DNA of 64,000 nucleotides from Hyphococcus flavus (lineage in GTDB: Bacteria > Pseudomonadota > Alphaproteobacteria > Caulobacterales > Parvularculaceae), in the NCBI RefSeq assembly GCF_028748065.1, contig NZ_CP118166.1:1813501-1877500 (forward strand), given 5' to 3'. Under the pieces are notes generated by a model. The model saw nothing but the letters and a program-made list of their open reading frames with translations, had not been told where the DNA came from and ran no database searches. Below, in pieces: positions 8,121 through 15,726 of this stretch. A program made the translations under genes and the position numbers. Every line of letters begins with the position of its first letter. Position 1 is the stretch's first letter.

Positions 8121-8447
8121 GCCTCTTCAGATCCGCTATGGTGTGTCAGAACAAGCCCAATCTTCAAACGCTTGCGGGCGATTTCGTCTCTGTACGGCGC
8201 ATGAGAGACGGCACTCTTGCGGGCGCGCGCAGATACCCGAGAGTCTCTGACGGCAGCCCCTACTGAAAACTAGATTTTCACATTTGTGATGCAGCCCGCC
8301 GAGGTGTGAGTGTGCGACATACAGCCTAGACTTTGCTGCTTATGTGGAACAGGCGAATTTTTGCGTAAACTAAGTTTCCTCCGAGCTTGGTTATAGTATC
8401 TCGCGTAACGTTTCAGAACAATTCAACTTTATTAAAGCTGCTTTGAT
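8121..8447. other. Gene-free stretch downstream of tRNA-Ser
   Basis: No supportable gene. It contains one copy of a 16-base sequence (8260-8275) found again at 40062. The rest shows no recognisable element. Confidence 0.5.
8260..8275. repeat. 16-base direct repeat, copy 1
   Basis: CTACTGAAAACTAGAT is identical to bases 40062-40077 in the same orientation. Weaker similarity continues for about ten bases on the right. Both copies lie in gene-free gaps downstream of genes. It may be the worn end of a lost mobile element. Confidence 0.6.
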
Positions 8448-9020
8448 TTAAAACGTGGGAGGCGTGCAGGCGGTAATTAGTTCACAAGAAACAACGCCGT
8501 CATTTTTAAATGAATGAGGTAGATCGCTCTTGAAATAGTAGGCTTCTCCGGCTCTTAACGTACGTGTATGACCAGCGACAGTAACCGTTAATTCCCCCGA
8601 TATCACAAATCCACACTCTTCACCTTCATGGGTCAAGTTATGACGACCGGTGTTGCCGCCTGGTGCGTATCGTTCCCACATGAATTGTATGGCTTTGCCG
8701 ATGGGCCCTCCAACTTGTCGATAAGAGACCGCACCTTCGGAGAGCTCTGTCAACTCGCCTTTCGCGTAAAAAAACTTATCATCCATTGAAAGCGTATCGT
8801 CATCAAAAAACGTTGATAGGCTCATTGGCAGACCACTGACAATTTTTCGCAAAGTACCGACCGTCGGGTTCAGTGCACCGGATTCTATTTGTGAAATCGT
8901 GGCGTTCGCAATTCCCGCCTTTTTTGAGAGCTGTCGCTGAGACAACCCAAAAGCTTTACGGACCCGCATGAGGCGTGCGCCAATGTCTTCTTCTTGAGGT
9001 CGATCGTTTTTTGAGTTCAT
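8448..9020 (-). CDS. XRE-family transcriptional regulator with C-terminal cupin
   Basis: DNA-binding regulator of 190 residues. An HTH_3 domain occupies about residues 14-68 (FGLSQRQLSKKAGIANATIS as recognition region), and a cupin domain about 110-185 (HEGEECGFVISGEL, AGEAYYFKSDLPHSF). This architecture is that of PuuR and related repressors of amine and amino-acid catabolism, where the cupin senses a small ligand. The start at 9020 was chosen because the longer frame upstream runs through the 20-bp inverted repeat at 9037. It is divergent from the aminotransferase gene and probably controls it and the following genes. Confidence 0.85.
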   Translation of the reverse strand: MNSKNDRPQEEDIGARLMRVRKAFGLSQRQLSKKAGIANATISQIESGALNPTVGTLRKIVSGLPMSLSTFFDDDTLSMDDKFFYAKGELTELSEGAVSYRQVGGPIGKAIQFMWERYAPGGNTGRHNLTHEGEECGFVISGELTVTVAGHTRTLRAGEAYYFKSDLPHSFKNDGVVSCELITACTPPTF

Positions 9021-9036
9021 CGCACAGGCCCGCCAC

Positions 9037-9056
9037 GTGTTTAGGATACTAAACAC
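9037..9056. promoter_or_regulatory. 20-bp inverted repeat, probable operator of the XRE-cupin regulator
   Basis: GTGTTTAGGATACTAAACAC has perfect 8-base arms around GATA. It lies 16 bases upstream of the regulator start and within the region divergent to the aminotransferase, a usual place for an autoregulatory site. Binding by this regulator is inferred from position and symmetry. Confidence 0.6.
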
Positions 9057-9172
9057 TTTCTCAAGCAAGGCACAGAAAATCAACAGCTTTTCTAATCTGT
9101 TTAACGTCTTGCTGAACACGTGGTTACAGCCATAGCGTTAGGAGACTTATTGTTTGAGGGTTGCATCAAGCC

Positions 9173-10492
9173 ATGCACACAAACCAGTCTCTGTCTTCCT
9201 ATTGGATGCCGTTTTCTTCCAATCAGGATTTCAAGGCGCATCCCAGGCTTCTGACAAAAGCCGAAGGCCATTACTATCAGTCGGAAGATGGACGGAAAAT
9301 TTACGACAGCTTTTCTGGTTTGTGGACCAGCGGCCTTGGGCACTGTCACCCAAAAATTGTTGAAGCTGTGCAGGCGCAGGTCGCGGAACTTGATTACGCT
9401 ATGGCCTTTCAAATGGGTCATCCGAAAGCATTTGACCTTGCCAATCGAATATCATCCATGGCGCCGGACGGATTTGAGTATACGTTTTTCTGTAATTCGG
9501 GATCAGAAGCGGCAGACTCGGCGCTAAAGATCGCTCTGGCATATCATCATGCAAATGGAGACGCGACGCGGACACGTTTTGTTGGCCGGGAACGCGGCTA
9601 TCATGGAACAAATTTCGGGGGAATTTCAGTTGGGGGCATGGTTGCGAACCGCAAGGTGTTCAGTCCGTGCTTGTTGCCTGGGGTAGACCATCTTCCGCAT
9701 ACGTTAAATTTGAGTGAGAATGCTTTTTCGAAGGGATTGCCAAAATCGGGAGCACACCTAGCCGACGAATTGGAACGTATCTGCGCATTACACGACCCGT
9801 CCAATATTGCAGCGGTGATAATTGAACCAGCGCCCGGGTCGACAGGCGTCTTACCGCCTCCACAAGGCTACTTAAAACGGCTGCGAGACATATGCGACCG
9901 GCATGGCATATTATTGATCTTTGATGAGGTTATTAATGCTTTTGGCCGAATAGGCGCCAGTTTCGCCGCTGAACGGTTTGACGTAACGCCGGATATTATC
10001 ACCACTGCAAAAGGCATTACCAATGGCGTTATCCCCATGGGCGCGGTCATTGTTACCGATAGAATTTATAACAGCATTGTTCAGGGGCCCCCTCATCTTG
10101 TCGAGTTCTTCCATGGCTATACCTATTCCGGCCATCCGGTTGCAGCGGCAGCAGCTCTCGCGACACTTGATGTCTATGAAGACGAAGGTAGTTTCGATCA
10201 GGCCCGCTCGCTTGAGGGTGTGTTTGAAGAAGCAATCCACAGTGTTGCCAACCATCCAAATGTGATCGATGTGCGCAATGTCGGTCTCATGGGCGCTATC
10301 GAATTAGCGCCGCATACGGATGGGCAAGGCATACACGGTCTTGAGGCACATAAACGTTGTTATTGGGACGAGGATTTGGTGATCAGAAACGGCGGAGACA
10401 TTTTACAATTCGCGCCTTTCCTGAACTCAAAGCCTGACGACATTTACCGCACGTTTGAAAAGGTCAAGCGAGTATTGGAAAGCCTTGGCTGA
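9173..10492 (+). CDS. Class III aminotransferase, beta-alanine:pyruvate type
   Basis: PLP enzyme of 439 residues. The N-terminal SYWMPFSSNQDFKAHPRLL and the PLP-lysine segment TTAKGITNGVIPMGAV (K280) closely follow omega-amino acid:pyruvate aminotransferases. D251 in LLIFDEVINAFGR contacts the pyridine nitrogen, and GSEAADSALK is the phosphate region. It would transfer the amino group of beta-alanine or another omega- or beta-amino acid to pyruvate, giving alanine and a semialdehyde, in the cytosol. The ATG at 9173 is preferred to a TTG at 9161. Its neighbours (a P1 aminopeptidase, a symporter) suggest beta-amino acids or small peptides as the substrate source. Confidence 0.85.
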   Translation: MHTNQSLSSYWMPFSSNQDFKAHPRLLTKAEGHYYQSEDGRKIYDSFSGLWTSGLGHCHPKIVEAVQAQVAELDYAMAFQMGHPKAFDLANRISSMAPDGFEYTFFCNSGSEAADSALKIALAYHHANGDATRTRFVGRERGYHGTNFGGISVGGMVANRKVFSPCLLPGVDHLPHTLNLSENAFSKGLPKSGAHLADELERICALHDPSNIAAVIIEPAPGSTGVLPPPQGYLKRLRDICDRHGILLIFDEVINAFGRIGASFAAERFDVTPDIITTAKGITNGVIPMGAVIVTDRIYNSIVQGPPHLVEFFHGYTYSGHPVAAAAALATLDVYEDEGSFDQARSLEGVFEEAIHSVANHPNVIDVRNVGLMGAIELAPHTDGQGIHGLEAHKRCYWDEDLVIRNGGDILQFAPFLNSKPDDIYRTFEKVKRVLESLG

Positions 10493-10520
10493 TCGATATC
10501 GAAGCAGGGAGATCTAAACA

Positions 10521-12209
10521 ATGAATTGTTATTCCAGACGATCACTGATTACGGGGGCGGCGGGCTGTGGCGCTTTCCTGGCGGCTGGCAGCGCGCGCGC
10601 AGCAGTAAACTTTGGTACGGCGGACGCGATAATTCTGGCGAAAAAAATTTACAGCATGGACCCATCGATTGGCGAGGTGAGCGGCGTCGCGATAAGCAGA
10701 GATAAAATCCTGGCTGTCGGTTCGCATGACGATATGCGCATGATTGCGGGGCCGTCGACAAAAATAATTGACGCTCGTGATCAGATTATCATGCCCGGTT
10801 TTATCGATTCACACAGTCATCCGCTAATGGCCAATGAGGCGATTAGCGTCGATGTGAATTTGCGGCGCATTGCTGATGTTCAGGATGCGTTGAGACAGCG
10901 CGCTGAGAAAACAGAGCCCGGCGAGTGGGTTCTTGGTCATGCTTATGACGACACAAAATTCGAAGGCGGGCTTCCGGTAACCCGAGTTGACCTTGATGCT
11001 GTCAGCACCCGTCATCCGATTTTGATCATCCATCGTGGCGGCCATACGGGTGTTGCAAACTCCGCCGCATTCGACGCCGTTGGGGTGACAATCGAAACGC
11101 CTGATCCCGAAGGCGGAAAATTCTACAGAGAAAACGGCGCATTCACAGGACGTGTCGCCGAGAAGGCGCTCTATGTATTCTACAGAGCGGAGAACTATCC
11201 GGTATCATCGCGTGCGGATAACCAAAGGAATGCTGCGCTTTCCACAAAGCGTATGGCTGCTGCAGGCTTGACCTCAGTCACTGACGCATATTGTTCGCCT
11301 GATGAATACACAGCCTATCTTGATGCCCATCACGCGGATGATCTCAATGTGCGTATTGGGATCATGCCTGGGGCGAATAATTCAGGCAATGGCTCCCTGT
11401 ATCAGATGTTAAAGGATCTGAATTATCGAAGCGGAGATGGCGGCCACATGGTGCGCATTGATGCTGTCAAACATTCCGCCGACGGATCCGCGTCGGAGCG
11501 GACTATGCGGATGAGTACGCCATTCGAAGGGCGGCCTGACGACTTCGGCATTTTGACGATGACCCAGGAAGAGATTGACGCTGCCGTCGATGATGCTGTC
11601 GCGCATGGGTTCCGTATCGGCATCCATGCGAACGGAGACGTGACAATTGATATGGTTTTGAAAGCCTATGAGCGCGTTCTGAAGGAGTGGCGCGGACCAA
11701 ATCCGCGTTTTCGTATTGAGCATTGTTCATTAGTGAACCACGATCTCCTGAAGCGGATAAAGAAAACAGGTGCTATTCCGGCCCCTTTTTACACGTACGC
11801 GCACTATCATGGAAACAAATGGACCGAATATGGTGCAGAAAAGATGGAGTGGATGTTCGCCCACAAGTCTTTCATCGATTACGGCATTCCGGTCGCGCCA
11901 GCTTCAGATTATTTACCGGGGCCCTACGAGCCGATGATGGCCCTTCAAAGCCTGACGACGCGAAAGGATTTTGCCGGACGCGTATGGGGGGAATCTCAAA
12001 AAATCAGCATCCAACAGGCAATGAAAGTCTGCACAGTCAATGGGGCTTACGCATCCATGGAAGAAAACGTCAAAGGCACATTAACGCCTGGAAAGTTTGC
12101 AGATGTCGTTATGCTGGCTGACGATCCAGTAGCTGTTGATCCTGAAGCGCTAAAAGAAATCAAAGTCACCAGAACTATAATGGGCGGGAGAACAACGTTC
12201 GAGGCATGA
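10521..12209 (+). CDS. Exported metal-dependent amidohydrolase, YtcJ/Amidohydro_3 type
   Basis: Protein of 562 residues with an N-terminal Tat-like signal (SRRSLITGAAG followed by a hydrophobic stretch and AxA-type cleavage near residue 28). The metal-binding start of the TIM barrel is MPGFIDSHSHP. The body (FRIGIHANGD, FRIEHCSLV, PASDYLPGPYEP) and the C-terminal GKFADVVMLADDP strand match the YtcJ-like Amidohydro_3 group, whose members hydrolyse amide or imide bonds of largely unknown substrates. It follows the aminotransferase by 28 bases and is probably co-transcribed. An exported amidohydrolase next to a symporter suggests extracytoplasmic release of an amino compound. Confidence 0.8.
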   Translation: MNCYSRRSLITGAAGCGAFLAAGSARAAVNFGTADAIILAKKIYSMDPSIGEVSGVAISRDKILAVGSHDDMRMIAGPSTKIIDARDQIIMPGFIDSHSHPLMANEAISVDVNLRRIADVQDALRQRAEKTEPGEWVLGHAYDDTKFEGGLPVTRVDLDAVSTRHPILIIHRGGHTGVANSAAFDAVGVTIETPDPEGGKFYRENGAFTGRVAEKALYVFYRAENYPVSSRADNQRNAALSTKRMAAAGLTSVTDAYCSPDEYTAYLDAHHADDLNVRIGIMPGANNSGNGSLYQMLKDLNYRSGDGGHMVRIDAVKHSADGSASERTMRMSTPFEGRPDDFGILTMTQEEIDAAVDDAVAHGFRIGIHANGDVTIDMVLKAYERVLKEWRGPNPRFRIEHCSLVNHDLLKRIKKTGAIPAPFYTYAHYHGNKWTEYGAEKMEWMFAHKSFIDYGIPVAPASDYLPGPYEPMMALQSLTTRKDFAGRVWGESQKISIQQAMKVCTVNGAYASMEENVKGTLTPGKFADVVMLADDPVAVDPEALKEIKVTRTIMGGRTTFEA

Positions 12210-12360
12210 TGGATATTTTATCGAATAGCTGCGACGCCAAGCACATGATATTCGTGCAGAGAACGGTAGGAATTTCACGATACCGGTTGAGCGAGAGTTT
12301 TTTCAACAAAGTCGTGAGGAATGCCCCCCGGTTTCTGTCCAAAAGCTTTGGTCTAAACGT

Positions 12361-13800
12361 ATGAACGGCGGCGCCATCATTCTTACAGTCGTCATAAGTT
12401 ACTTGGCGGCGATGCTGATCGTTGGAATCGCGGCGCGCCCGCGAACGTCTTCCAAAAAAGAATACTATATTGCTGGAAGGCGTCTTCCCTACTGGGTTAT
12501 CGCTTTTTCGATGAACGCCACTGGAGAAAGCGCCTGGCTGTTGCTGGGGCTGTCAGGGTTAGCGTATGCGGTCGGCGTCAATGCACTATGGGTCGTACTC
12601 GGTGAAACCTTAGGTATCTGGTTGAGTTGGCGGTTTGTAGCTAAACGATTGAACAGGGCAGCGATCAAATCGGATGCGATTACTGTTCCCGACATTTTAT
12701 CCGATAAACTAGGCGACCCATTTCACCTTTTGCGCATCGCCGCCGCCCTGATAATTCTTGCTATGGTTCTGGTTTATGTGGCCGCGCAAATGCTCGCGAC
12801 CGGGAAAGCTTTTGAGAGTTTTCTGGGCTGGCCTTACGCGATTGGCGTGATTGCCGGCGGGTTTGTGACCGTACTTTATACCAGCTTTGGAGGGTTCCGA
12901 GGGGTTGCATATACCGACACGGCTCAGGCGCTATTGATGGTCTTTGCCATCACGGCGGTTCCCATCGCCGGTCTGATTGAAGCCGGAGGACTTGGCGATG
13001 TTGCTAACTCACTAAAATCAATCAATCCAGCTTTGCTGGCCCCTGTGGATCTGTCATCCGGAATGACTATCGGCCTGATTGCGCTAGCCAGTTCCCTTGC
13101 CGTGGGGTTGCCGTTTATGGGCGTCCCGCAATTACTGGTGCGGTTCATGGCCGTTTCCGGTGTGGAGGAGATTCGAAAAGCAAGCCGAATTTCTGTTGTA
13201 GTGATATTTCTCCTCGGTCTGGGCGCCGTTTGTACGGGGCTTGTGGGCCGCGTTCTGGTTCCAAATTTAACCGATCCCGAAACAGTTATGCCGACTTTGA
13301 GCGAAGACCTCTTTCCATCGTTTGTGACCGGGTTGCTTGTCGCGGCGGTTCTTTCTGCGGTCATGTCCACCGTCAGTTCATTAATGAACCTGGCTTCATC
13401 CGCTCTTGTGGGTGATCTATATCACCAAGTACTCCGCCCAAATGCAGACACGCGCACGCTCGGCCGCATCGGTATCGGGGTTACAGCCCTTGTTGGGGTT
13501 TCTGGCGTACTCGTCGCGCTTAATCAAAATAGCTCAATATTCGACTTTGTATTATTCGCTTGGGCGGGACTCGGCGCTGCGTTCGGGCCAATGATCCTAT
13601 GCGTTCTTTGGTGGAAGCGCACCACATGGATTGGCGCGCTCGCAGGCATGATTGGTGGTTTTGCGACAACCGTTATTTGGATTACCTTTTTCAAAACTCA
13701 GTTTTATGACCTCTATGAAATGATACCAGGATTTGCTGCCGGACTTATGTGTACAGTTTGCGTCAGTCTCATCACGTCAAAGAAGCAGCCGGTTGCCTGA
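12361..13800 (+). CDS. Sodium:solute symporter family (SSS) permease
   Basis: Membrane protein of 479 residues with about 13 hydrophobic segments. The family signature is visible: EYYIAGRRLPYWVIAFS after the first helix, ESAWLLLGLSG (sodium-site region), TSFGGFRGVAYTDTAQ and a long conserved core as in PutP. It should import an amino acid or similar solute with sodium. The 151-base gap upstream has no obvious ribosome binding site right before the ATG. The position between the amidohydrolase and the P1 peptidase suggests it brings in their product or substrate. Confidence 0.85.
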   Translation: MNGGAIILTVVISYLAAMLIVGIAARPRTSSKKEYYIAGRRLPYWVIAFSMNATGESAWLLLGLSGLAYAVGVNALWVVLGETLGIWLSWRFVAKRLNRAAIKSDAITVPDILSDKLGDPFHLLRIAAALIILAMVLVYVAAQMLATGKAFESFLGWPYAIGVIAGGFVTVLYTSFGGFRGVAYTDTAQALLMVFAITAVPIAGLIEAGGLGDVANSLKSINPALLAPVDLSSGMTIGLIALASSLAVGLPFMGVPQLLVRFMAVSGVEEIRKASRISVVVIFLLGLGAVCTGLVGRVLVPNLTDPETVMPTLSEDLFPSFVTGLLVAAVLSAVMSTVSSLMNLASSALVGDLYHQVLRPNADTRTLGRIGIGVTALVGVSGVLVALNQNSSIFDFVLFAWAGLGAAFGPMILCVLWWKRTTWIGALAGMIGGFATTVIWITFFKTQFYDLYEMIPGFAAGLMCTVCVSLITSKKQPVA

Positions 13801-13817
13801 AGCAAAGGATTATGCCC

Positions 13818-15032
13818 ATGCACCTTTCAATGCCTACACTTTCTTTGCTTGTCCTTGGCTTAGCGGTTTTACCAGCGAGCACATTCGCTAGTGACCGATC
13901 GCGCGATTTGGGCGTCCCATTTACAGGTGAACCTGGTCCGAACAATACGATTACAGATGTTGCAGGCATAGAAGTCGGGCATTCTACTTTGATCAAGGGT
14001 GAGGGAAGACTGGTCCGCGGCAAAGGACCGGTGCGCACTGGCGTCACTGCCATTCATCCGCGCGGAAAAGAGTCCACAAGTCCCGTCTTTGGGGCCTGGT
14101 TTACGCTTAATGCATCTGGAGAAATGACGGGAACAACGTGGCTTGATGAGAGAGGCTTGATAGACGGGCCCTTGCTAATTACCAACACGCACTCGGTTGG
14201 CGTCGTCCGCGACGCTGCTGTTGAATGGATGGTCGATAAGGGTTGGTCCGCCTTATGGCATGCGCCCATAGTAGCAGAAACCTATGATGGCGCCCTTAAC
14301 GATATTAACGGATTTCATGTCAAAAAACGGCACGCCATGGACGCAATGCGTAACGCTGCGCCCGGTCCTGTGCTTGAGGGTGCGGTCGGCGGCGGTACGG
14401 GGATGATGTGCAATCGGTTTAAAGGCGGAATTGGAACGTCATCACGCGTGGTTGATGTCGATGGCGAAAGCTATACGGTCGGCGTTCTTGTTCAATGCAA
14501 CTACGGAAGGCGGTCCGACCTTAAACAGATCGCCAGCATACCTGTCAGCATACTGATGGAGGCGCCTCTGCCCTGTTACGAGAATCCATCATTGCGGCCA
14601 GATGGCGCATGGGCGGCGGTATGTTCCAAGGCCGAGGCTGACGAAACGAATGCCCCCGATGGATCTATCATTGTTGTCGTCGCGACAGATGCACCGCTAT
14701 TGCCGCACCAGCTCAAACGGGTGGCCAAGCGGCCGTCACTTGCGCTGGGATGGCTTGGGGCCGTAAGCAATGACGGCTCGGGGGATATCTTTATTGCTTT
14801 TTCGACCGCGCAGTCCGGTATCATGGACGAGGAAAACATAGCTCATGGAATATCTATGTATCCTAATAATGACCTGACTGTGCTGTTCGATGCAACGGTG
14901 CAAGCGACTGAAGAAGCTATTGTTAATGCAATGGTTGCAGCCGAAACGATGGTGGGGGCAAACTCGCTTAAAGTTTTCGAACTACCGGAAGAAAAATTAC
15001 GGCAAATAATGACAGATACTTTCCGGAACTAA
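13818..15032 (+). CDS. Exported P1-family aminopeptidase (DmpA/BapA type)
   Basis: Protein of 404 residues with an N-terminal secretion signal (hydrophobic residues 7-19, cleavage near TFAS). The DmpA-like family is self-processing. The chain is cut before a serine that becomes the nucleophile, seen here as DGSIIVVVATDAPLLPHQ with the predicted cut between G282 and S283. Supporting motifs are GNxGGGTGM-like VGGGTGMMC and FKGGIGTSSR. Members release N-terminal residues, including D- and beta-amino acids. The start at 13818 is preferred because AAGGA lies eight bases upstream; 13812 is also possible. It ends the probable peptide-use operon. Confidence 0.85.
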   Translation: MHLSMPTLSLLVLGLAVLPASTFASDRSRDLGVPFTGEPGPNNTITDVAGIEVGHSTLIKGEGRLVRGKGPVRTGVTAIHPRGKESTSPVFGAWFTLNASGEMTGTTWLDERGLIDGPLLITNTHSVGVVRDAAVEWMVDKGWSALWHAPIVAETYDGALNDINGFHVKKRHAMDAMRNAAPGPVLEGAVGGGTGMMCNRFKGGIGTSSRVVDVDGESYTVGVLVQCNYGRRSDLKQIASIPVSILMEAPLPCYENPSLRPDGAWAAVCSKAEADETNAPDGSIIVVVATDAPLLPHQLKRVAKRPSLALGWLGAVSNDGSGDIFIAFSTAQSGIMDEENIAHGISMYPNNDLTVLFDATVQATEEAIVNAMVAAETMVGANSLKVFELPEEKLRQIMTDTFRN

Positions 15033-15091
15033 CACGCTGTCGCTACCGAAAAACGGTTTTCGTGGCAAAAGTTCTCTGATCTCGAATCAGC

Positions 15092-15117
15092 ATTCCCTGT
15101 TAAATTACTCAGGGAAT
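15092..15117. repeat. Inverted repeat ATTCCCTG...CAGGGAAT
   Basis: Perfect 8-base arms separated by ten bases, followed by a T-rich stretch with further CCCTG and GGGAA words up to 15200. Similar CCCTG/CAGGG repeats in gene-free DNA recur in alphaproteobacterial genomes, as far as I recall. It could also act as a weak terminator after the peptidase gene. Confidence 0.45.
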
Positions 15118-15327
15118 TTGTCGTTAAGGCTCTGAATTTTTATCTAAAAATGGGAATAGTTCAGTGTAACCTACCAAAATTCTGAAACTTTCCCTGTAGT
15201 ATCCTCTATATCAGCGAATTCCGCCGAAGACAGGCTCGATCTTGTCCGCTTCCACCGCCATCCGACCTGAAAAAATTTCTGAATCCAGTTTGCTGTTGAA
15301 TAAGCCCGCTTTACTCAAAGCGTTACG

Positions 15328-15520
15328 TGTTTTTGCGATCCAGAGCCCACGACAGTGCGGCTCCAACGAGATCACCAACCGACTGCTCAGGCGGCGTCTT
15401 CCTAAGGGAACAGAATTATCGGCGCACTCGCAAGCGCCATTCAACAAGATCGCGAGGCACTTAATTGAACAGCCAAGAAAGACATTGCAATTTGAAACGC
15501 CGGCAGAGAGATTTAGACAG
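15328..15520 (+). pseudogene. IS30-family transposase C-terminal remnant
   Basis: The conceptual translation contains SPRQCGSNEITNRLLRRRLP, then KGTELSAHSQ and IEQPRKTLQFETPAERF. This is the end of the IS30 DDE domain (usual form H-S-P-W-Q-R-G-S-N-E-N-T-N-x-L-L-R then R-P-R-K-T-L-x-x-x-T-P-A-E). The preceding block FCDP is found in another frame at 15331-15342, so there is a frameshift between them. No N-terminal half and no terminal repeats were found, so the copy is dead. Confidence 0.8.
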
Positions 15521-15646
15521 GTGTTGAGTTTGCGTGAATGTTTGTGGCGCGTTATTCAAAATGGTTGCATCTTCGCAACAAATTTAAACTTTGAAAGCTT
15601 AAAGGCATTGCCAAAAGATTTTCGCCGAGTTACGGTCTAAAAAAAA

Positions 15647-15660
15647 TGACACCGGTAGCA
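15647..15660. promoter_or_regulatory. LacI-type operator site 1 (upstream of TonB receptor)
   Basis: TGACACCGGTAGCA matches the 14-base palindrome TGACACCGGTGTCA at 12 positions. It is centred 22 bp, about two helical turns, before site 2. Related sites are at 15669, 20293 and 22957. Confidence 0.65.
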
Positions 15661-15668
15661 ACAATAAA

Positions 15669-15682
15669 TGACACCGGTGTCA
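15669..15682. promoter_or_regulatory. LacI-type operator site 2, perfect palindrome
   Basis: TGACACCGGTGTCA is perfectly self-complementary with a central CG step, as in LacI/GalR operators. It lies 44 bases before the TonB receptor start. The linked LacI-family gene at 21832 is the likely binder. Confidence 0.75.
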
Positions 15683-15726
15683 AAATATCCAAACCGGCGT
15701 AAAATGCGCCATAATGGGAGGGAACC

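Larger units (their letters stand above)
15033..15726. other. Stretch with decayed IS30 sequence and tandem operators
   Basis: No intact gene. Left to right it holds an 8-base inverted repeat (15092-15117), an IS30 transposase remnant (15328-15520) and two LacI-type operator sites before the TonB receptor gene. Confidence 0.6.

Noticed and set aside
7898-8167. Minus-strand ORF of 89 codons with a [11 protein letters not shown]-type sequence
   Set aside because: It is antisense to tRNA-Ser and its duplicated start. This peptide type is a well-known artefact of translating tRNA genes.
8031-8447. tRNA-Ser as an integrated-element attachment site
   Set aside because: No integrase gene adjoins it and I found no second copy of the tRNA 3' end in the window. 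Kept only as a possible boundary of gene content.
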